Below, piece after piece: positions 58,240 through 64,000 of a stretch of 64,000 bases of DNA. A model generated the notes under the pieces. It did no database searches. It had not been told where the DNA came from and saw only the letters and a program-made list of their open reading frames with translations. The position numbers and the translations under genes are program-made. Each line of letters starts with the position of its first letter. The first letter of the stretch is position 1. Source of the DNA: Prevotella sp. (lineage in GTDB: Bacteria > Bacteroidota > Bacteroidia > Bacteroidales > Bacteroidaceae); contig JAFVEE010000124.1 in the NCBI GenBank assembly GCA_017478085.1, forward strand, positions 1 to 64,000, given 5' to 3'.

Positions 58240-60183
58240 TTACTGGGTGATGACGATACCGCCGTTGGTGGGAATCTCGACCTTCAGCGTCTTCTTCTTC
58301 GACAGCTTGGCGGTGGCGAGCTGGCTGTTCTGGTAGAGCTGCACGGTGCCCTCGCTGAGCATAGGCAGCGAGAGCGTCTGCTTCAGCGGCTGGTCGGTGG
58401 CGTTGATGCCGGCCACATACCACTTGTCGCTCGCCCGGCGGGCCAGGATGATGTACTTGCCGGGATAGCCGTCGATGAAGCGCAGCTCGTTCCACTCAGT
58501 GGGCACCTGCTTCATAAAGTCGACGGCCCACTGGGGTGCATCCTGCAGGTTGTTGGGTGCCAGGGCGAAGTGCTGCACGGCGCTCTGGAAGATGACCGCC
58601 GTAGCCAGGGCATAGATGTCGCTGGTCTTGCGCTGCGTGCCGCGCTTGTTGTCGGCACCATAGAACTTGTTCAGCGCCGAACCGCCGAAGTCCATCGAGC
58701 CCACCACGTTGCGGGTGAAGGGGTACATCGCGCCGCAGTCGCGTGCCTCGTTGTCGCAGAAGCCCTGCGAGAAGTGCAGGTTCTCGCTGGCCAGCACCGC
58801 CTCGGAGGCTACGTAGTTGCCATACATACGCTCCCAGCCGCGCGGCAGGGTGCAACCATGGAAGATGACCATCAGCCCGTGGTCGTTAGCATCGCTCAGA
58901 ATGTCTTCGTAGAGCTTCATCATAGGCTGCTTGTCGCCACCGAAGAAGTCGACCTTGATGCCCAGGATGCCCACGTCGTGCATCCACTTCATCTCCTGCT
59001 TGCGCAAGGTGGCATTGTCCATAATGCCACGGGGCGACTGCGGTGCATCGTTCCACGAACCGTTCGAGTTGTACCACAGATAGAGGCCCACGCCCTTCGT
59101 CTTGCCGTAGCGGGCCAGCTCGGCTATGCGCTCACGGCCTATCTGCATGTCCCAAAGGGCATCGATGAGCACGGAGCGATAGCCCATCTGGGCAGCGAAG
59201 TCTATGTAGCGCTTCTGCTCGTCGAAGTTGCAGCTGGGGTCCATGCCGATGATCCACGACCACGTGCCCTTACCATATTCATAATGCTGGGTTGCGGCAT
59301 ATTTTGTCTTCACCACATCCCAGGCCACGGTGGTCTCCACGATGTCCTTCAGCCCTCCCACGGTGATGGTGCGCCAGGGCGTGTTGCCCGGCAGGGCCAT
59401 CTGCACCGAGGTGCTGCCCCAGCCGTTGCCCTCCTCCTGCTGCGGGAAGCCTATCTGGTAGCGGCCACCCTCCTGGCCCAGCAGGCGGCAGCCTACGTAG
59501 CCGCCGTCGGTGCCGGTCTCGCTGATGAGGAGCCACGTTGCGGGGTGTTGCGATGGTATCGCAACATCTTCAACCTTGAAGAGGCAGGGGAAGGTGTAGC
59601 CCTGGCCCCAGCCGTTCTTGCCCACCGGCTCGTCGATGCCATAGCGGGTCTCGTAGCTGGGGGCGGTGCGGGCGAAGCCGGTCATAGGCTTGGCCTGCGG
59701 GGCGAGGAAGCTGGTGGCCGCCGAGGGCAGCTGGAAAGCCGTGGCCTCCGACTCCACCACGCAGCAGCGCGTTTCCTTCTTAGGCAGAAGGGTATAGCGG
59801 AAGGCCACGTCGCGGTTGCTGATGCGGAAGGTCACGTCCATGACGTGCTGCCCCTGCTGCTCGTACTGCGCCACGGCCTCGCGGGCCTCATAGCTTACGT
59901 GGCTCTGCTTGATGTTGCGCAGCGTGTAGCTCTCCTTGATGTCGCTGGTCTTCACTGCGGTCAGCGCCATATCGCGGCTGTAGTCGCCCATGTTGGTCAC
60001 AAGGCCCAGGGCCGAAGGGCTGACGACCACCTGCCCGTCGAGGCTCACCTGATAGCAGGGCTGACCGTTATTCACACTGAGCGCCACGCTGATGCGCCCG
60101 TCGGGGCTTGTCACCACTTCGTCTGCCTGGGCCAGCATCAGGCCACACCAGGCAAGGCACGCCAAAAGAAGAATCTTTTTCAT
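58240..60183 (-). CDS. Glycoside hydrolase family 97 alpha-glycosidase
   Basis: A 647-residue exported enzyme (signal peptide ending AQADE). The N-terminal beta-sandwich (VTSPDGRISVALSVNNGQPC) leads to a TIM barrel with ASQMGYR-type segments (FAAQMGYRSVLIDALWD) and GILGIKVDFFGGDKQPMMK. An Asp in that last motif matches the nucleophile position of retaining GH97 members, which act on alpha-galactosides; others are alpha-glucosidases. The C-terminal beta domain ends EIPTNGGIVITQ. A promoter-like TACCTTTGC lies 32-40 bases upstream. Confidence 0.85.
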   Translation of the reverse strand: MKKILLLACLAWCGLMLAQADEVVTSPDGRISVALSVNNGQPCYQVSLDGQVVVSPSALGLVTNMGDYSRDMALTAVKTSDIKESYTLRNIKQSHVSYEAREAVAQYEQQGQHVMDVTFRISNRDVAFRYTLLPKKETRCCVVESEATAFQLPSAATSFLAPQAKPMTGFARTAPSYETRYGIDEPVGKNGWGQGYTFPCLFKVEDVAIPSQHPATWLLISETGTDGGYVGCRLLGQEGGRYQIGFPQQEEGNGWGSTSVQMALPGNTPWRTITVGGLKDIVETTVAWDVVKTKYAATQHYEYGKGTWSWIIGMDPSCNFDEQKRYIDFAAQMGYRSVLIDALWDMQIGRERIAELARYGKTKGVGLYLWYNSNGSWNDAPQSPRGIMDNATLRKQEMKWMHDVGILGIKVDFFGGDKQPMMKLYEDILSDANDHGLMVIFHGCTLPRGWERMYGNYVASEAVLASENLHFSQGFCDNEARDCGAMYPFTRNVVGSMDFGGSALNKFYGADNKRGTQRKTSDIYALATAVIFQSAVQHFALAPNNLQDAPQWAVDFMKQVPTEWNELRFIDGYPGKYIILARRASDKWYVAGINATDQPLKQTLSLPMLSEGTVQLYQNSQLATAKLSKKKTLKVEIPTNGGIVITQ

Positions 60184-60214
60184 CCGTTCTGTTGTTTTTG
60201 TTTTTTTGACTGGT

Positions 60215-60338
60215 GCAAAGGTATAAAAGATATAGCAGACCCTCTTTTCACCTTGTCACTTTTTTTTTCACCGATGTGTCAAACGCCCAATAATAGGCGT
60301 TTTCCGTTTTTCAATATTACTTATTTTTCCTAACTTTG
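60215..60338. promoter_or_regulatory. Divergent promoters, GH97-GH115 and esterase
   Basis: Minus-strand TACCTTTGC (60223-60215) precedes GH97, and plus-strand TAACTTTG (60331-60338) precedes the esterase gene. The gap is AT-rich and could hold the target of the LytTR regulator encoded at 61454-63778, but no clear repeat pair is seen. Confidence 0.5.
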
Positions 60339-60375
60339 CAACCGAATTGCAACAAACCTTATACTATTTTTATAT

Positions 60376-61326
60376 ATGAGAAAGATTCTTTTGGCATTTG
60401 CCACATGGTGCCTTGCCCTCGTGGGTATGGCCCAACCACCGCAGGGCGGCTTCGGAGGCTTCCAGTTGCCCCAGGCCAACCTTGAGACCTCAAAGGAGTG
60501 GAAGGACGTGAACTATGCAGACGACGACCAGGCCTACCACACCTGCGACATCTACCTGCCTAAGCAGGAGCGCGCGAGCTACCCCGTGGTCATTCACATC
60601 TACGGCAGCGCGTGGTTCAACAACAACGGCAAGGGCGCCGCCGACCTGGGCACCATCGTCAGGAAGCTGCTGCAAGAGGGCTTCGCCGTGGTGTGCCCCA
60701 ACCACCGTTCGAGCATGGACGCCAAGTGGCCCGCCCAGCTGCACGACATCAGGGCCGTGGTGCGCTTCGTCAGGGGCGAGGCCGAAAAATACAGCTTCGA
60801 CCCCTCGTTCATCGCCACCAGCGGCTTTAGCAGCGGTGGCCATCTGGCATCGATCACCGCCACCACCAGCGGCACGAAGCAGGCCACCGTGGGCTCGCTC
60901 ACCCTCGACCTGGAGGGCACGGTGGGCAACCACCTGCAGGAGAGCAGCACCGTCAGTGCCGCCTGTGACTGGTCGGGGCCCGTCGACCTCACGGCCATGG
61001 ACTGCGGCGACCACATCACGATGGGGGCCGACAGCCCCGAGGACGTGCTCCTGGCCTCGAAGATCGACAAGGAGCCCGACAAGTACGTGAGCCTCAGTGC
61101 CACGCATTATGTAGACAAGAACGACCCGCCCATCATCATCTTCCACGGCGAGAAGGACAACGTGGTGCCCGTGTGCCAGGGCCGCAAGTTCCATGAGGTG
61201 CTGCAGGCAGCCGGCGTCAGGAGCCAGGCCACCTTCGTGCCCGAGGGCGGTCACGGCATGGGCATGTACAGCGAGGACAACCTGCAGCAGATGGTCACGT
61301 TCCTGCGCTTGGCCATGGTTCGTTAA
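60376..61326 (+). CDS. Exported alpha/beta-hydrolase, esterase-like
   Basis: A 316-residue exported protein (signal peptide ending GMAQP). The alpha/beta-hydrolase fold has an oxyanion segment HIYGSAWFNNN, the nucleophile Ser in TSGFSSGGHLAS, an Asp in IFHGEKDNVVPV and a His in PEGGHGMGMY. It resembles esterases or acetyl xylan esterases of the BD-FAE type. Divergent GH97 and GH115 genes suggest it removes ester groups from xylan. The substrate is inferred. Confidence 0.75.
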   Translation: MRKILLAFATWCLALVGMAQPPQGGFGGFQLPQANLETSKEWKDVNYADDDQAYHTCDIYLPKQERASYPVVIHIYGSAWFNNNGKGAADLGTIVRKLLQEGFAVVCPNHRSSMDAKWPAQLHDIRAVVRFVRGEAEKYSFDPSFIATSGFSSGGHLASITATTSGTKQATVGSLTLDLEGTVGNHLQESSTVSAACDWSGPVDLTAMDCGDHITMGADSPEDVLLASKIDKEPDKYVSLSATHYVDKNDPPIIIFHGEKDNVVPVCQGRKFHEVLQAAGVRSQATFVPEGGHGMGMYSEDNLQQMVTFLRLAMVR

Positions 61327-61336
61327 CTGGGTTAAC

Positions 61337-61439
61337 AACGAAGCCTCCGTTGTGCCGGAACAGAGGCTTCGTTAGGATGCAACGGAGGCTCCGTTGCAAC
61401 GTGATGGAGGCTCCGTTGACACGCAACGGAGCCTCCATT
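61337..61439. repeat. Palindrome array 5 (5 x 15 bp, 22-bp period)
   Basis: Units at 61337, 61359, 61381, 61403 and 61425; spacers GTGCCGG, AGGATGC, GCAACGT and GACACGC. Length 103 bp. It fills almost the entire gap between the convergent esterase and regulator genes. Confidence 0.95.
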
Positions 61440-61453
61440 ATGATAGGGCGGTG

Positions 61454-63778
61454 CTACAGCAGCTCCTGCAGGCGCTTGAAGGCAGGCTTCAGCAGCCTGA
61501 CCTCGACCTCCTGGCCCGAGGCCGAGCGGAAGATGCAGCGGCTCTGCTTGGGCAGCAGCAAGCTGATGTTGTGAATGTTGACCAGCGTGCTGCGGTCGGC
61601 ACGCACGAAGGTCTCGGGGTTGAGCATCTTCTCGATGGCCCCCAGACCCATGAACACCATGTCCTGAACGTGGAAGGCCACCATCTGCGAGTAGTTGCCG
61701 TCGGCCTTGAAGTAGGCAATGTCGTTCACGTCGACCACCACCGTGCCGTTCACCGTGCGCAGGGTCAGTCGGTTGTCCATGGGTTTCTCCGTCATCTTCA
61801 CGATGTCCTTGGCCAGCTTGGTGCTCTCGGCCTCCTCGATGGCCTTCTGGCGTATGCTCTCTATCTGCCGCTCGCGCTCCAGCTTCTGCCGTTGCAGGCG
61901 TATCATGCGCTTGCGGTTGCGCCGCTTCTCAATGGCGCGCGTCGTGGCCCACACCGCCACGGCAAAGAGCAGCAGCCCCAGCACCCACACCCACCAGTGC
62001 TGCCACCAGCGGGGCAGGGGCGGCACGTAGGTGTCCTCCTCGTCGTAGGCCAGCAGGTCGGCGGGGCGGAACGAGGTCATCTCCTCCACGCCCGGCAGCC
62101 ACACCGTGCCGTCGCTGGTCTCGGCCATGGTGGCCATGAGCGGCTCCAAGAGCGTGAAGCCGTTCAGGTGGTTGAAGAAGTGGGTGCGGCTCAGCCTATA
62201 GTCCTCGTCGACGCGGCACACCAGCAGCCCGTCGATGGCGGCCACCACCAGATAGCCCCGTGGCGATAGGTGCAGCGAGCGTATTTCGTGGCCCGACAGC
62301 TGGGGCAGCTGGTCGTTCAGCCCCGCTATCTGCCCTTTCCTGATGATGAACAGCGAGTCGGCCGAGGCGAAGAAGATGGTGCCCGCGCTGTCGGCCACCA
62401 TCGTGGTCACGAGCAGCCGCTGCGCGTAGTCGGCCTTCTCCACCTGCCCGTCCTTCAGGCAGAACACGCCCATCGTGCCGCCAGCCCATAGCCGTCCCTC
62501 AGCGTCGAAGGCGGCGCACCAGGGGTAGGGAATATCGGCCGAGAGCGTGTCGATCGTCCCGTTGTCGGGGTCGTAGGCGCTCACCACGCACTTCTGGCTC
62601 ACCAGCACCAGCCGGCCGCGGCTGTCCTTCGTCAGGAAGCGGTAGCGGTCTTGCGGTAGCCGGAGGGGCGCCGGCCCGCTGGCGTCGATGCAGGCCACGT
62701 CGCTGTGGCAGGGCATGAACACCCGTGGGCCTATCGTCACCGCGCTGGTGCCGTAGTATTGCGCCGGGTCGTCGCTCACCGTCTTCCACCCTCCGTCTTC
62801 AGCAAGTACCTTTCCGTTCAGCGTGCCCATATACAGGCGGTCGGCCCCGTCGGTGGCCAGGGCCCTCACGATGTCGTTGTCATCCAGCAGCCGGTGGTTG
62901 GTGAAGTTGCGGTTGAAGAAGCAGTACACGCCCTGATAGGTGGCCACCCAGAGGCGGTCCCAGCGGTCTACGAGCACGTCGCGAATGAGGTTGATGCCCG
63001 TCATGATCTGATGGATGCCCGCCTGGTCGTAGAGGTAGACGGTGTGTTCGTCGGCAATGACCATATCGCCCGAGTGCAGGCTGCGCACCGTGAGGCCGAA
63101 GGAAGCCTCCGTCCAGCTGGCCGCCATCACCCGTTGCAGCACGTGGCCGTTCACGCGGTAGATGCCATCGCTGCCGAAGGCGTAGAGCACCGAGTCGCGC
63201 CGCTGGTAGGCGTAGATGTTGCCGTGGGGAATACGTAGCCCCGTCAGCGAGTCCAGGTACAGGTGGCGGTCGGGTGTCATACGGTCGAGTGCCGCGCCGC
63301 GCATCACGGGGTGGAACACGCCCTCGTCGGTAATACGGCATAGCTGGCGGTTCTGCTCCTGCTCGTCCTCCAGGAGCGCGTAGCCGTTGGGCAGGCTGCC
63401 CGCGTTCAGGTTGTTCAGCTGCCAGTGGCCCTGCGGGTCAATGGGCTGCATGGTCACCTCGTCGCCGGTGCCAATGATCCACTGGCGGCGGAAGCCCAGG
63501 GCCCTTACCTGCCCGCCGGTCTCGGCGAAGCCCACGATGTTCTCGCGCCGCCCCTTCAGGAAGGGCGTGAAGCTGCGGCCGTCGAAGCGCACGAAGCCCG
63601 ACAGCGTACCAATATAAATATAGCCGCGTGAGTCTTGCCACAGCCGTTCGGTCTGCATCTGCGGCAGTCCGTCCTGAATGGTGTAGCGACGATAGGTGAG
63701 GTGGCTCTCAACTTGAGCCTTCAGGCCGAGGCACAGGCACAGTGCCAGCCAGAACATGATTTTTCTATTTGTCTCCAT
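61454..63778 (-). CDS. Membrane-bound periplasmic-sensor regulator with LytTR domain
   Basis: A 774-residue protein. After the signal peptide comes a periplasmic two-component-regulator-like beta-propeller (repeats such as LWQDSRGYIYIGTLSGFVRF and RLWAGGTMGVFCL), then a transmembrane helix (about 592-613), a basic coiled coil (RQKLERERQIESIRQKAIEE), and a C-terminal LytTR DNA-binding domain (about 677-774; VNDIAYFKADGNYSQMVAF, FVRADRSTLVNIHNI). There is no histidine kinase or receiver domain, so it may signal directly from periplasm to DNA. It likely controls the neighbouring xylan-type genes. A -7-like TAATTTTGC ends 7 bases before its start. Confidence 0.85.
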   Translation of the reverse strand: METNRKIMFWLALCLCLGLKAQVESHLTYRRYTIQDGLPQMQTERLWQDSRGYIYIGTLSGFVRFDGRSFTPFLKGRRENIVGFAETGGQVRALGFRRQWIIGTGDEVTMQPIDPQGHWQLNNLNAGSLPNGYALLEDEQEQNRQLCRITDEGVFHPVMRGAALDRMTPDRHLYLDSLTGLRIPHGNIYAYQRRDSVLYAFGSDGIYRVNGHVLQRVMAASWTEASFGLTVRSLHSGDMVIADEHTVYLYDQAGIHQIMTGINLIRDVLVDRWDRLWVATYQGVYCFFNRNFTNHRLLDDNDIVRALATDGADRLYMGTLNGKVLAEDGGWKTVSDDPAQYYGTSAVTIGPRVFMPCHSDVACIDASGPAPLRLPQDRYRFLTKDSRGRLVLVSQKCVVSAYDPDNGTIDTLSADIPYPWCAAFDAEGRLWAGGTMGVFCLKDGQVEKADYAQRLLVTTMVADSAGTIFFASADSLFIIRKGQIAGLNDQLPQLSGHEIRSLHLSPRGYLVVAAIDGLLVCRVDEDYRLSRTHFFNHLNGFTLLEPLMATMAETSDGTVWLPGVEEMTSFRPADLLAYDEEDTYVPPLPRWWQHWWVWVLGLLLFAVAVWATTRAIEKRRNRKRMIRLQRQKLERERQIESIRQKAIEEAESTKLAKDIVKMTEKPMDNRLTLRTVNGTVVVDVNDIAYFKADGNYSQMVAFHVQDMVFMGLGAIEKMLNPETFVRADRSTLVNIHNISLLLPKQSRCIFRSASGQEVEVRLLKPAFKRLQELL

Positions 63779-63784
63779 CGCAGG

Positions 63785-63926
63785 GCAAAATTACAAAAAT
63801 TCCCGTAAAACCGCGCCATTTCGTCCATAATTATTATTTCACCCCTCGAGTTCGTCACTCCCAGAGGCCAGTTCGTCAAAAATAACGCATTTTAAACCTC
63901 CCTTTCCCGCTTTTTTCATAACTTTG
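63785..63926. promoter_or_regulatory. Divergent promoter elements at the right end
   Basis: Minus-strand TAATTTTGC (63793-63785) lies 7 bases from the regulator ATG, implying a near-leaderless mRNA. Plus-strand TAACTTTG (63919-63926) precedes the partial gene at 63969 by 42 bases. Confidence 0.5.
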
Positions 63927-63968
63927 CGGGGGTATATCGATCAAAAAACGAACAAACAACCATAGCTT

Positions 63969-64000
63969 ATGAAAAAATTATTCTTCCTGCTTTCGGCCAT
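63969..64000 (+). CDS. Start of an exported protein (3' end outside window)
   Basis: Only ten codons are visible, encoding MKKLFFLLSA, the beginning of a signal peptide. The gene is divergent from the LytTR regulator and could be one of its targets. Nothing more can be said of the product. Confidence 0.6.
   Translation, partial: MKKLFFLLSA

Noticed and set aside
55681..61326. Complete polysaccharide utilisation locus with SusC/SusD
   Set aside because: No SusC- or SusD-like gene is present; only two glycosidases, an esterase and a regulator can be seen.

Overview
The window is a GC-rich stretch of a Bacteroidales chromosome, most likely Prevotella in the broad sense. The evidence is the many promoter-like TAnnTTTG elements (a few with a TTTG box 19-20 bp upstream), a short Bacteroidetes-type primary sigma factor (rpoD), lipoproteins with acidic or Gly-rich starts, secreted enzymes with type IX-like C-terminal tails, and carbohydrate-active enzymes (PL1, GH35, GH115, GH97). 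No rRNA, tRNA, complete insertion sequence, prophage or CRISPR was found.

Layout: 1-5962 holds the 3' end of argS, a PNGase F-like glycosidase, an RNase HI, ribD, and a tight prmC-recX-comF operon. 6214-12347 holds an AT-rich lipoprotein, pyrE, an SRPBCC protein, argH, a small lipoprotein and a TGS-uridine-kinase-like protein. 12399-19341 holds a PL1 pectate lyase, an RluA-type pseudouridine synthase and a GH35 beta-galactosidase. 19413-25011 is a cobalamin-uptake operon: promoter, B12 riboswitch, btuB, btuG-like, btuF-like and btuC-like genes, with no ATPase gene. 25021-31513 holds a sirtuin, a secreted protein, a NigD-like lipoprotein, an acyltransferase, ddl, rluD and a PASTA protein.

31882-42355 is the most unusual part. 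A candidate rod-shaped non-coding RNA is followed by a nine-gene block on one strand: a small membrane protein, a 1040-residue tubulin/FtsZ-like GTPase, a zinc-ribbon/coiled-coil membrane protein, and six exported proteins, among them NTF2-like, PEGA plus FGE-like, CsgG/FlgT-like and LPP20/FlgT-like proteins. The block ends at a strong terminator. It looks like a machine linking a cytoplasmic tubulin homologue to the envelope; its function is unknown to me.

42375-54559 is mostly housekeeping: rpmH/efp, a glycosyltransferase, radC, an OmpA protein, two DUF4988-type lipoproteins, a MIP18-family protein, lpxH, an epimerase, pta and ackA. In it sits a damaged accessory zone with a truncated C10 peptidase, a deleted DUF4160 gene beside an intact DUF2442-HTH gene, and a frameshifted GxxExxY cassette inside 53-bp inverted repeats. 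54649-64000 holds rpoD and a small glucuronoxylan-type locus (GH115, GH97, esterase, membrane-bound LytTR regulator).

The window is rich in dispersed repeats. Five arrays of exactly 103 bp, each made of five 15-bp palindromes separated by 7-bp spacers, lie outside intact genes (four in plain intergenic gaps, one across the broken end of a peptidase gene). Other families are GAATAGTGAA repeats, CCCTCCC/GGGAGGG palindromes (some inserted in frame in genes), a 10-bp CCTAGG array, and coding-region repeats in argS and the 15157 pseudouridine synthase. Two genes have their start codon in the loop of a long inverted repeat.
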